From Entrophospora sp. SA101 (taxonomy: Eukaryota; Glomeromycota; Glomeromycetes; Entrophosporales; Entrophosporaceae): a DNA stretch of 64,000 bases. Below the pieces are notes generated by a model. That model did not search any database, was not told the origin of the DNA, and worked only from the letters and a program-made list of their open reading frames with translations. The DNA lies in the NCBI GenBank assembly GCA_958430865.1, contig CAUDNR010001557.1, forward strand, positions 11,670 through 75,669, given 5' to 3'. A program made the translations under genes and the position numbers. This document shows positions 23,906 through 34,397 of this stretch, in pieces. The first letter of the stretch is position 1, and each line of letters begins with the position of its first letter.

Positions 23906-24526
23906 TTATGAAGATCCATATAAAAGATATGAAAAATATGGAGAATGTTCAACCTGCAATAGATATAATACTAATTATTCATGGTGTCAATCATGTGATC
24001 CAAAGCTATTGACTGAAGAATGGACTAGTGGCAATGAAACATTTGATGAATTGATTAAAAACACACAACTTAAAGCAACCAAGTATCATTATAGTAATCA
24101 TCTTCAATGGATTCTTTATAATGATTTAACAAATATTGAAAAGATAGGAGAAGATAGGTTTGCAACTATATTTAAAGCTACTTGGTTAAATAGGTATAAA
24201 AGTATAAATTATAATAATAAAAGAACTAGCAAGGATACGCCTGTGGCATTAAAAAAGCCACATAATTTACAGAATATTTTTAATGAATTTCTTAATGAGG
24301 TAATTATTTTATTAATATTAGTTAAAATATTATTGATTATTATTATTATTATAATTAAATATTTTATTTGTTATTTTAGCTCAAAAATTATACAAAGTTT
24401 CATGATAAAGTTTATATTTATGGGTTGACACAAGATCCAATTAGAAAAGAATATATCTCTGTAATACATTACATGGAAGATGGAAATATTCAAGATTCAA
24501 AGAAAAGGGACGAAAAGTATGGGGAA
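23906..24526 (+). pseudogene. Truncated kinase-like gene, unit 2, cut by a transposon
   Basis: This repeats the module of unit 1: CSTCNRYNT..WCQSCDP, W-T-S-G-N, L-Q-W-I-L-Y-N-D-L, a degenerate glycine loop (I-G-E-D-R-F-A-T-I) and V-A-L-K-K-P. An intron follows from the GTAATT after F-L-N-E (24299) to the AG at 24380, then Y-G-L-T-Q-D-P..E-Y-I-S-V-I-H-Y-M-E-D. At D-E-K-Y-G-E, the start of what would be a third module, a hAT element begins at 24527. The loss of loop glycines and the absence of a C-lobe exclude kinase activity. Confidence 0.75.
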
Positions 24527-25784
24527 CAGGGCTGGAAATAGTACTTTAAAAATCCGGATTTTCCTTTTTAAAATTTTTAACTTCCGGAAAAAAAAAGAGT
24601 TGCCAGATATTTTTCCTTTTTTTTTTTTTGTAGATTTTCCATATGAATAAAAAAAAATTACCAAAATTTAATATATATTAATATATATATATGTCATTAC
24701 TTCAATATTTTAGAAAAGAACAGCCGGAATCACAATTTTTATCTTTTGAATTTTCAGAAGAAAAGTATTGACTCAATTAATATCTATTTCAAAATATATA
24801 TTTACATGTTTTATTTTCCCTTATTCAAAAAATAAATTATAAATAAATAATTAGTATAGAAGAATAATTAGATAATTTGACTATATATTGAAATTTAGGA
24901 TAGATGAAACAAATATTGTTGAATCAGATATAGAAGATTTAGATGATTTGACAATTCAAGGTTCAGATGATGATGATAGTTCAAAAAATCAAATAAAAAA
25001 AGAAAAGACAGTGAATTAAGTGTAAACCATGTTAAAATGTCAAATAAAAAAGTGCATTTTAAAAAATCAGGAGGAAGTTTTCAGCATGAATGGTTAAACA
25101 TATATAAATGGTTAAAATATGATGCAGTAACAAAGAGAATGTTTTGCACAATTTGTAAAGCACATGGAGAAAAAAATCAATTTGAGGAAAAGGTAACAAA
25201 TAAATATAATTAATTAATTTTGCATTTTGCAATTATTAATTTACTAATGTTATAATGTTAATATTTAGGATCAAAGAATGTTTCAAAATCTACTGCTCTA
25301 GCAACTCATGCACTTTCAAACCAACATAAAGATGCTTTGCTTCTAGAAAAGGCAAGAATAACTATGCATGATTTTTCCAAAAAGGCCATTAATAATGGTA
25401 ACAAACATATAATTAATATTTACTGGATGGCAAAAAAAAATTATTCCAATTTCCAAACTTCCAAGTCTTATTTATATCTTAAAACTTATAAAATAGTGCA
25501 CTCAATTCAATTTTCTAGTGTAGATTGTGAAAAAGGTTTTAGCAAACAGAATATTATCAAATGTAATGTAATGAAAAATGACACATTGCACATATTAATA
25601 ATGGTTGGTTTAGAAGGTACTGATTTATTTGGTTATGATTTTAGTGATGCTCTTAGTAAAATTTTTCAAAGTAAAAACAGAAGAATAAAGTAAAGAAATT
25701 TTAGCACCCAAAAAATTTTCTTCTGGAAAATTTTTAGCATTCAGGAGAAACTTCCGTTTTTTTCAAAACCTATTTCCAGCCCTG
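24527..25784 (+). mobile_element. hAT-type element, internally deleted
   Basis: The left end CAGGGCTGGAAATAGTACTT and right end TTTCCAGCCCTG are inverted repeats of hAT form (CAGGG start). The plus strand carries coding remnants at both ends of a transposase but not its catalytic middle. The expected 8-bp target duplication is not clear (ATGGGGAA against GTATCATG). A second inverted copy of the left end follows at 25966-26040, so the right border is rearranged. A relative at 39306-40013 is nearly identical. Confidence 0.75.
25021..25693 (+). pseudogene. hAT transposase remnant: TTF/BED-like zinc finger plus dimerisation tail
   Basis: The first exon (about 25010-25191) gives W-L-K-Y-D-A-V-T-K-R-M-F-C-T-I-C, then an intron-like gap (GTAACA...TTTAG). 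The second part gives A-L-A-T-H-A-L-S-N-Q-H, completing the C2H2 layout of TTF-type fingers. It continues to F-S-S-V-D-C-E-K-G-F-S-K-Q-N, the hAT C-terminal dimerisation signature, ending R-R-I-K-stop at 25693. The DDE catalytic core between finger and tail is missing, so it cannot transpose alone. The splice does not restore the frame precisely. Confidence 0.7.
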
Positions 25785-26040
25785 GTATCATGATCATGCG
25801 ATTTGTGGCATTTTATGATAACAATAATAATCCCATACAGGACCAGAAAGATTGAAAAATATGGAAATTTCTCCCAAATTATAGAATACTAAAAATTTCC
25901 AGAAGAAAATATTTTTTCATTTTACTTTAAAAGTTTATTATTATTATTATAAAAAAAAAGAAGGAAAAATGTCTTTCAACTCTTTTTTCCAGAAGTTAAA
26001 GATTTTAAAGGAAAATTTTTAAAGTACTATTTCCAGCCTG

Positions 26041-26648
26041 ACTCCACATAAATATAACTTTCAATCAAATAATGAATGATTGTAATAACAAAAACAAATC
26101 AATTGTTGTTTAGAGATACAAAATCATAATATATAAAAGCAAGAAACATACCAAATAATAGTCAAAACTCAAAAGAAAAACAATAATATTAAAGGGATTA
26201 GCAGCAATTTACAACAAAAAGAGTTTCTGGAAGATCTTTGTGTGTGACTTTTATGAGTGGTAATAACATCGAAAAAAACATGATAAATAACTATGATCAT
26301 TCATTCATTAGGTAATCAAAATACTTATTTAGTTAAATATAATATTGTACATAATAACAAATATAAAAAGTACATAAATTATAAAAATTTTTTTTGATTG
26401 CTTCTTTTTATCAATATCAACACTTCTATCATCAACATCATCACTCTAATAACATTGTCACCACTACAATATCTGATATCATCATTACCATTACAATCCC
26501 TAACATCATCATCACTGCCATCATTTTTCATTTCATATGCATTGGCATAAATACTGAAGCATTACTGTCAAAATTATATTCAATTAAAGTGTTTGGTTGA
26601 ATTTTTTTATTTGATAATTAATTATTATATAACAATAATTAATATTAC
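26041..26648. other. AT-rich spacer
   Basis: No gene recognised. The 68-codon plus frame at 26394-26600 consists of CATCA/ATCATC simple repeats. On the minus strand this is where the rest of the truncated kinase gene (26649-27356) should continue, and no kinase sequence is found. Confidence 0.5.
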
Positions 26649-27356
26649 CTCTTTTAAAATATCTATAATTTTATCATTTGAGTTATATAATCTTTTTAAT
26701 ACCACATTTGGTTCAGAAACAATATAATAATAATTAATCCATGTTGCTTTATGAACTTCACTAAAACCACCTTTAGCCATATATTCAATATTTTTGAATT
26801 CATTAAAAGGAATCCATTCAATATGATCATCCTTATATCTATTTATTTTTTTACATTCATAAAGAAACTTGGCTATTTCTTTATTTCCACAATCAGCCTC
26901 TAAGTTTTCAATTTCCTTTTCTTTACAACCATTGCATAATACAACTTTATTCAATCCAACATCTGTGTAAATTAAATTTTGATATGATTTTCTAATTAAT
27001 TTTATGCTTTCTTCTTCCTCATTTTCTTTTAATCTATTTGAAAGTTCATTTAATGCATCAATTGATTTATTCAAATACTTCATAAGATCATAATCATCTT
27101 TTATCCAATTTTTTTTACAATTGGTACAATTTTCTATTAATTTTAATGTTCCAAGTAATTCATTTAAAATATTATGAATCCTAATTTGCCCACCATATTC
27201 ATCTGGAATTGGTTTACATAATAAGCCATATTTCGGATAAATTGATTCAACCAATAGTTTCAATTCATTTGCCAATTCACTTGGAAGTTTAATTATCTCC
27301 GTCATCTTTTCAGAAGTGAAATATAAATGTATCAAGATTTTTTTCAAATGATTCAC
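26649..27356 (-). pseudogene. N-terminal part of a kinase-like gene, copy A
   Basis: A minus-strand exon of 236 codons, from the ATG at 27356 (or an internal ATG at 27305, MTEIIKLPSELANEL) to a GTAATA donor at 26648. It encodes an alpha-helical leader with a C..C pair (N-C-T-N-C-K-K), a C-N-G-C-K motif, then I-E-W-I-P-F-N-E-F, the loop M-A-K-G-G-F-S-E-V-H-K-A-T-W and V-V-L-K-R-L with the ATP-binding Lys. It is the 5' exon of a Rhizophagus-type kinase. The catalytic loop, DFG and C-lobe are not found downstream, so it is truncated. It overlaps an 804-bp tandem duplication. Confidence 0.7.
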
Positions 27357-27590
27357 AATTTATCACACGTGATTATAAAAAATCAAATTCTCCCTTATAC
27401 ATTATTTTATGGCCTAATTTTTTGTTAATAATACTACTGTTACAACATCACCAATTATACTGATAATTACAATAATGAAAATGATCAAACTAAAGATTTT
27501 GGATTTGTAGATAGGTAATTATAATAATATATTAATGTTTATAATTTAATATGTTCATTAATTCAATCAAATAATTAGTTATTATTATCA
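26787..27590. repeat. 804-bp tandem duplication, copy A
   Basis: The sequence from AATATTTTTGAATTC to ATTATTATCA is repeated at once with an offset of 804 bp, and no differences were noticed by eye. It contains most of the truncated kinase exon and about 230 bp upstream of its start. Confidence 0.93.
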
Positions 27591-28160
27591 AATATTTTTG
27601 AATTCATTAAAAGGAATCCATTCAATATGATCATCCTTATATCTATTTATTTTTTTACATTCATAAAGAAACTTGGCTATTTCTTTATTTCCACAATCAG
27701 CCTCTAAGTTTTCAATTTCCTTTTCTTTACAACCATTGCATAATACAACTTTATTCAATCCAACATCTGTGTAAATTAAATTTTGATATGATTTTCTAAT
27801 TAATTTTATGCTTTCTTCTTCCTCATTTTCTTTTAATCTATTTGAAAGTTCATTTAATGCATCAATTGATTTATTCAAATACTTCATAAGATCATAATCA
27901 TCTTTTATCCAATTTTTTTTACAATTGGTACAATTTTCTATTAATTTTAATGTTCCAAGTAATTCATTTAAAATATTATGAATCCTAATTTGCCCACCAT
28001 ATTCATCTGGAATTGGTTTACATAATAAGCCATATTTCGGATAAATTGATTCAACCAATAGTTTCAATTCATTTGCCAATTCACTTGGAAGTTTAATTAT
28101 CTCCGTCATCTTTTCAGAAGTGAAATATAAATGTATCAAGATTTTTTTCAAATGATTCAC
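27588..28160 (-). pseudogene. Kinase-like gene fragment, copy B
   Basis: Identical in translation to the first 190 residues of copy A (start at 28160 or 28109), then cut by the duplication junction, where TGA follows N-I. It lacks the glycine-rich loop and everything after it. It is a by-product of the tandem duplication, but it retains a full 5' flank and could be transcribed. Confidence 0.8.
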
Positions 28161-28394
28161 AATTTATCACACGTGATTATAAAAAATCAAATTCTCCCTT
28201 ATACATTATTTTATGGCCTAATTTTTTGTTAATAATACTACTGTTACAACATCACCAATTATACTGATAATTACAATAATGAAAATGATCAAACTAAAGA
28301 TTTTGGATTTGTAGATAGGTAATTATAATAATATATTAATGTTTATAATTTAATATGTTCATTAATTCAATCAAATAATTAGTTATTATTATCA
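27591..28394. repeat. 804-bp tandem duplication, copy B
   Basis: Second copy of the 804-bp unit, ending ATTATTATCA at 28394 just as copy A does. The breakpoint falls inside the kinase exon, after W-I-P-F-N-E-F-K-N-I. Confidence 0.93.
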
Positions 28395-29723
28395 TGACTG
28401 TTTAGATTCAATTGAAAGTTGAGATATTTCCACCAATGGAAGTTATCCAGATGAATGGACAAAACTTAATCAATTATAGCGATAACACCTAGTTTTTGGT
28501 TGCGTCTCTCTTCATTACTGGAAGCCTTTACAAAATCTGTGTGTGGCAATGGAAAGAAATTTATATTAACATCGCACCATTACAAGTTAGTTGGTAAGAA
28601 TGAGTAAAATTCTAAGTTTAAGGAAATCGGAAACTGAAACAAAGTTTAAAATTCTAAACTTTTCCAAAACCTCCGAAACCAAAACAATTTATCGGCTGAA
28701 ATTTTTTTAAATGTTGCAAAAATTATATCACCGAATAGACTATAGTAGACTCCTCTTCTGAAATCATTTCGGAGAGTCTCGGATCGTTATTTTCTATAGA
28801 AGCAAAAACAAAGACATCAAATAGATAATGATCAATGTAAAATGGAAACCAGACAAATCCTTAGACCTATGGATGTTTACTATCATATGAATCAGCTTTG
28901 TCGAAAAAAAATCCATGTCTTATAAATTTTTTGCATTTTAACTTATTGGATGACGGGCTTCTTTTCTATAAATTAGGAATTTGTTGGTCCATAAAAAAGT
29001 CAATTTAAAGTTTTCGAAAACATCAAGTGTAGTGCTACTGTTGAAGTAGTAACAATGATAACTTTGATGCATTTAATGTAAGTGCTAATGATAATGATGA
29101 CGGTTCTGTTGCAAATGGATAATAATGATGGAAAACATCTGTCAGGTCAATCAATTCACTCATTCATTCCAGGTTGGCTGTGTCATATACCTTGGGTAAA
29201 TTTTTTACTAGTATCTTTGTTACTATTAAGTTGGATCAGGCGCAATATCAGAAAAATTAAAATTGTAAGTTTATACTATGTTAGTAATAGTAAGTTTCAC
29301 ACCAACTTAATTTCCGGATGTTTTTCTTGATCTGCCGAAAGGACTCACTCCTGAAGGTATAACAGAATTTCCAGCATTTGTACGAAAATCATAAGAAAAG
29401 ATATTAATTGCTTCCACGAGATAAAAGTACACAAAAAACTGATCAGGGGTAAAGGGGAAAAATAAAAATTACTTTAAATTATTGTATTAATGATAATGGT
29501 GCAAAATAAAATAATAATGCTTTGCTCTACTGTTAAAGTCTTGCATTAATGTTTCAAAATTGCATAACTATATAGGAGAAGGTGTAGTAGTATCTTTAAC
29601 ACAATGCTCCATACATCACACATCTGTTATTTTATTTTTATTTTTGACTTGGCTTTCATTTTCCTCGTCCGAATTTTCCAGCTTTCTTTTCTGATGGAAA
29701 ATGAAGCAGATGCAAGTACCAAG
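28395..29723. other. Gene-poor spacer
   Basis: No convincing gene. The plus frame at 29082-29330 has no family features. Confidence 0.45.
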
Positions 29724-30122
29724 TTAAAAATTGGATAAAACAAATAAGAGAGTGCAAAGAAGAAATTTCTCTCTCAAACATAACCATTCTAGTTTATCTG
29801 ACCAACTATCCTCCCAAAAGACGCAAGTGATAAGCTTACTTTGTTGATTTTGCGAGTTGTTAAAAATTCGAAGCATCTTATTTTCTGTTTCTTCCAATTC
29901 CTTGAGTCGTTTATTAAATACTATATAGTAACCTTGGATCTGTTCATAATTATTTGTCTTGTTTTCGAGATCGCTATCTCTTTCTATCGCTTTGATGTCC
30001 ATATATACATACAGTATATTTACAAGAAAGTTACTTAACTGGCCCAACCTAATTTTGATAAAGAACATTTTTGGAAATATCTTAATAAATGAATGAATAA
30101 TTAGACGGATTAACTGATTCAT
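29724..30122 (-). CDS. Hypothetical ORF, possible coiled-coil segment
   Basis: A 132-codon minus-strand frame. The middle (D-I-K-A-I-E-R-D-S-D-L-E-N-K, then K-R-L-K-E-L-E-E-T-E-N-K) has heptad-like charge spacing. The ends look non-coding. It could be an exon of a decayed gene. No recognised family, no clear splice sites or start context. Confidence 0.2.
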   Translation of the reverse strand: MNQLIRLIIHSFIKIFPKMFFIKIRLGQLSNFLVNILYVYMDIKAIERDSDLENKTNNYEQIQGYYIVFNKRLKELEETENKMLRIFNNSQNQQSKLITCVFWEDSWSDKLEWLCLREKFLLCTLLFVLSNF

Positions 30123-30303
30123 TACATTTGGTAGTTTTGTAACTAATATTTATCATCAACATTGTTTACTCTTGGGAACGAATATGATGATAATAACGTT
30201 AAAAATATACGTGATAATGATAGTACAGATGAAGATGTCGAAGATTGTGAAGAAGGAAATATTTTTTTTAATGAGAAATAATCCTTTATTTAAAATTGAG
30301 TTT

Positions 30304-30699
30304 TCATCGGGTCTTACTTTCAAAGCATATTTTTTTAGAGACAAATAATACTCTGGACAAAGTAGTAGTATATTCTTTTACTTTTTTAAAGGTGGGGTGT
30401 ACTTGATAAATTATTTGTACAAGTTTCTCCTTTCTTAGAGAGCCTTTTTTTCCTCGCATTAATTGACAAAAAATTAATAACGAGTAAATAACGAGTAAAT
30501 AATAATTACGTGGTAAATTCTTTACGAATAAATCTATTTCAACTGAAAAATTGTCTTTGCTGGCTTTTTTATTAGCATCATCTTCATAAGAAACAACAAT
30601 GGCATTTTTAATTTCACATAAAACATACATATATATATTAGTTAAACTAATCTCTTTGACCAGGAAACTAATTAGCTCTAGCTGAGAGATAATTATCAT
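30304..30699 (-). CDS. Hypothetical ORF
   Basis: A 131-codon minus-strand frame with a basic central part (L-M-R-G-K-K-G-S-L-R-K-E-K). It is not recognised. In this AT-rich DNA a frame of this length without homologous features may be chance. Confidence 0.15.
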   Translation of the reverse strand: MIIISQLELISFLVKEISLTNIYMYVLCEIKNAIVVSYEDDANKKASKDNFSVEIDLFVKNLPRNYYLLVIYSLLIFCQLMRGKKGSLRKEKLVQIIYQVHPTFKKVKEYTTTLSRVLFVSKKICFESKTR

Positions 30700-31812
30700 T
30701 GTTGTTGAAATAAACTTATTACAATTTTGATTCAGATTAAAAAATTAGATGATAATTATAGTCAATATTTTTTACCTTTGACAATTTGAAGCCCGAGTAA
30801 ATATTATTTAACTCATATACTATATAATAAATATATATTAATATATATATTACTTATTCATATCTGAAGATCATATGACAATCACTTGATTTTGATAAAA
30901 CATGTGTATAATTTGGGAAAAGTCTATGAATTTGAGCCATGAATTAATCAATTGATTTAATGATAAAATTCAAACGAACGACTATTCATCCTAGTGATCA
31001 AGCGGAGTTGAAGAGATCGTCGTAAGCGACTTCGATGAGCCACAATTTTGAGTCTATGACGACGTAAACATAAAATGCTATGCTTAGACTGAAGATAGTT
31101 TACTTAAATGATAATATTAATTAAATACAGTTTTCAAATATTAAAATATTACTAATGTGAGTAATAATTTACATCAATAATTGCCGATCAAGTCAATGTG
31201 ATCAAGTGAAGTCTTGGATGAGACAACTTGTTATTATCAAAAACAAGATTCGAACCAATTGCAATAGAGAGACAACCAGACTTCTACTTCTACTCATTAT
31301 TTAGAAACACAATGAAAAAATTGCTATTAATCCAAGTCAGACTTGAGGAACAAAGATTTAATGATATGATATAGTAAAAAGAAATAAACAGAAGAATATA
31401 TCGAGACAAATGCATAAACGATGGTTTGATTTAGAATAGATAATGAATTGGTAATTTATAGTAATGTCATACATATATTTATAGAATGGAAAATTTGTTT
31501 CTTTCATGGGAATAATCTTGTGTGGTCCCAGCGCTAATACTAATTAATTAACAGTATTCAATGAGCAAAATAATCTCCTAACTATTTTGTGTTTATTGCT
31601 ACAAAATTAAATCTGCAGGTATAATTAAGGAGTGAGTGCAGGGTTGGTGATAGACCGGGTCCATTGAGACAAATTAAATATAGTTAAAATGTTACACGGA
31701 CAGTGTAAAGTATTTAAGAAATAAATACTTTTGAACTATTTATAATTAATTAATATTAAAAGTTAAAACGCTTTAATAATATTAATTATAAATAAAAATA
31801 ATAAATATTTAA
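30700..31812. other. Gene-poor spacer
   Basis: No coding or repeat feature supported. A sequence resembling a T-arm (GATTCGAACC at 31248) was checked as a minus-strand tRNA, and the stems do not pair. Confidence 0.45.
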
Positions 31813-32000
31813 TTAATTCATTTTAAAAAAGAGTCCATCATTTCCATCAACATCAGCTTTATCAGTTACATCAGCAGCATTTTTGAATTTTTGTAAATTC
31901 GTGACACCCAAAAGAGAAGCACAAACTTTAAATTTAGGTTTAATTTGTTGATTTTCGAAATAATCAGATTTTTTGAGGGGAAAGGAAATAGAATAACCAC
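31813..32000 (-). CDS. Possible terminal exon of an unrecognised gene
   Basis: The minus strand stays open for about 60 codons with protein-like composition (K-P-K-F-K-V-C-A-S-L-L-G-V-T-N-L, then A-D-V-T-D-K-A-D-V-D-G-N-D-G) and ends at TAA 31813-31815. No ATG begins it and no upstream exon was identified between 32000 and 32551, so the gene structure is open. It is too short to be a complete gene as seen. Confidence 0.3.
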
Positions 32001-32551
32001 AATTATTTATATTATTTATTATTTATTATATATTTGAGAGATACATAGATTAGAAAAGGGAATTCAACAATAAAATTCAATCACACTTTTACTATTACTA
32101 TAAAATCGATCCTTTTTTTTTTCGCATCCAAAAGAAAATACATATTAATATGTAAATAACCCAACTTTCCTGAATTCAGTCTTGCTTTACACTATCTCGT
32201 TGCCATTTATGTAAATTATTTTGTGAATACTAATTACTAATTATTTATTACTAATTATTATACATTGTTGATTAACCAAATAATCATCTAAATGCTAAAA
32301 ATTGAACGGTGACTAAAAAAAAATAGGAGTGAGTGGTTTATCTTTTTTAAAAAAAGATCGGTGTTCAATCATGTCATTATCATCCATCATTGAACTATCA
32401 ATTCATCTTCTTTTAATGTGCGCTCGTGTAACATGTAAGCGATATTTTTATCGTTATCTTACCATATTAATATAAAAACGAGAAGCTGTCATAAATTTTT
32501 GTTAGAAAAAAAAACTTTTTTAATTCTTTTTTTACTTTAAAAAAAAAAAAA
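32001..32551. other. Spacer upstream of Asp-rich protein gene
   Basis: AT-rich. The last 60 bases contain an A/T-rich leader ending in a run of A before the ATG, a common pattern in this genome. No other features. Confidence 0.4.
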
Positions 32552-33836
32552 ATGTCGCATAATTCCATAATTTTAAACAAATCAACTGCACCAAAACCTT
32601 TGATTCCTTTCACCATACTACCAAGTCCTTTTCAAACCGTGATTGTGATCAGTGCAACACAATATCAACAAGCCATACAAAAAATAAATGTGCTTGATAA
32701 TGAAATTCGAAATGCTGGTGGTATACCTCACCGCAAATTTTAAATTTTGTAAAAGATTTTGTCCTATATTTTTTATTTTTTGTTTTTGTTATTAATAAAT
32801 ATTGTTGTGCAATATAAAAATAGTAAATTTAACGCATATTCAAGATGTTAGCAAGAAACAAAAGGCCAGTTATTCGAACATTATTGCAGAATTGATTCCA
32901 TTATATGCGAAAATCAATCGATTAATTCCATTATATTATATTGTAACAAAGAATAATGATATAGCAGCAAGAAATATTATCACAATGGTAATATAGTTCT
33001 TCTTGATTGTTTTATTTTTCTGATAAAAGTCTTTGTCGCATATATATATATATATTCATAAATATTCATAATCTTATTTTCTAGAAATATCTTATTCAAA
33101 AACAATTTATAGCACTTCCTGATGAACAGTATTTCTTAAGGATCGGTGAATTACAAAGACACAAGGAATTACTTTACCAACTTGAGAAATATGAATACGC
33201 AATAGAAAAACTACAAAATTCTGGAGGGTATATCGCTTGTAAACTACAATATGTCACACGAGATCATGAAAAAACGCCGTCATATTCATCGCTATTATCA
33301 CCAGCAACTTCATCATCTTCAACAAATTCAGCGGCAACATCAACGAATGATGACAGCAGGGAAGAGGATGATGATGACGATGATGACGATGATGATGATG
33401 ATTATGATGATGATGATGATGATGACAATGACGATTATGAAAATGTTGGCGAACTTGGTTTCGTTACTCAGCTAAGTTCTGGAGCAGGTGCACTTGCAAA
33501 ATTTTTATCTTTGGTTAAAGATGAAGGTGAAGATTCATTTGGTCAACTTTCAAGTCGAGCTGGAGATTTGTCTGTGCCAAGGAAATTTTCAAGTCATCCA
33601 AATAATAATATTAATCATAACACTGATAATAACAGTAATAAAAATCTTAAAAGTAATAATAAATTTATTAATAATTTTTATAATATTAGTAGAATAAAAA
33701 AATCAATATTAATAAGTTATTTTCAAATAACAATAACATTATTATTACAAAAAAAGGAAAGAAAATTTTTCTTAAGAACAATGATCTTGCTAATTGGCTA
33801 GAAGAATCAAGAAACTCAAAGAAACCTTCTAAATAA
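32552..33836 (+). CDS. Three-exon gene, Asp-tract protein of unknown function
   Basis: I infer exons 32552-32720, 32845-32987 and 33085 to about 33836. The intron borders (GTATAC...CAAG, GTAATA...CTAG) join three otherwise separate open frames in phase. The N-terminal 140 residues are helical and charged (S-N-I-I-A-E-L-I-P-L-Y-A-K-I-N-R; F-L-R-I-G-E-L-Q-R-H-K-E-L-L). A Ser/Thr-rich linker follows, then an almost pure Asp tract (about 33365-33437), a short conserved-looking segment (V-G-E-L-G-F-V-T-Q-L-S-S-G-A-G-A-L-A-K-F), and an Asn/Lys-rich tail. As read, the frame ends at 33801. One extra base in the A7 run at about 33692 would carry a more hydrophilic tail to the TAA at 33836. No known domain recognised. 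The acidic tract suggests a nuclear or chaperone-type binder, which is inference. Confidence 0.6.
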
Positions 33837-34284
33837 TATGTTTTGGAAATTTGGTGAATATAATAAAAACAATTTTATGCTATTTCAAGTTTTTTTTTTT
33901 TTTATTATATATTAAAATTACTATTGTTGAATATGCAAGATTATATAAATGGTAAATATTATTGTTTTTCTGTATCTGATAAACTAACCTTGAATGGATC
34001 TATGTAATACAAAGATGGATTATTATTATTCCGTAAAATTTGTGGCGTTTTGCCATCTCTTCACTTCAAAAGTTGTCCGTCTAATTCTTCATTTCATTTT
34101 GAAACAATGTCTCAAAAGAAACAAAATAACTGAATATATATATAGGCATATAATGAAAAACCTACTTATTCGTGTAAATACTACATAATCCAATTTCTCT
34201 TTTTAAATCGTTCGTTTTATCTTTTTCGTCTGATTATGACCCCGAATATGCTTTGGCGCAACTAAGTGAACTATACATGTGGGC
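33837..34284. other. Spacer
   Basis: No gene supported. The 64-codon frame at 33994-34188 has no recognised features. Confidence 0.4.
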
Positions 34285-34397
34285 GAAACCTAGTGACACT
34301 TAATCATCGAGTGGTGGCAGCTAATCAGTTATACAGATTGCAATTTTATTGTACTATCATATGATAATCATTTGAGGATTAAGTGTCACTGGGTTTC
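34285..34397. mobile_element. Short inverted-repeat (MITE-like) element
   Basis: Arms of 21 bp, GAAACCTAGTGACACTTAATC at 34285 and GATTAAGTGTCACTGGGTTTC ending 34397, are complementary except at one position, with a 71-bp loop that includes the palindrome TATCATATGATA. The exact outer limit and target duplication are unclear. Confidence 0.55.

Noticed and set aside
29841..30038. 65-aa plus-strand frame
   Set aside because: Antisense to another weak frame, no features; left out.
31190..31300. Possible minus-strand tRNA (GGTTCGAATC)
   Set aside because: The T-arm stem does not pair and no acceptor or anticodon stems fit.
33251..33475. 74-aa Met/His/Gln-rich frame
   Set aside because: Off-frame reading of the GAT repeat that encodes the Asp tract of the three-exon gene.
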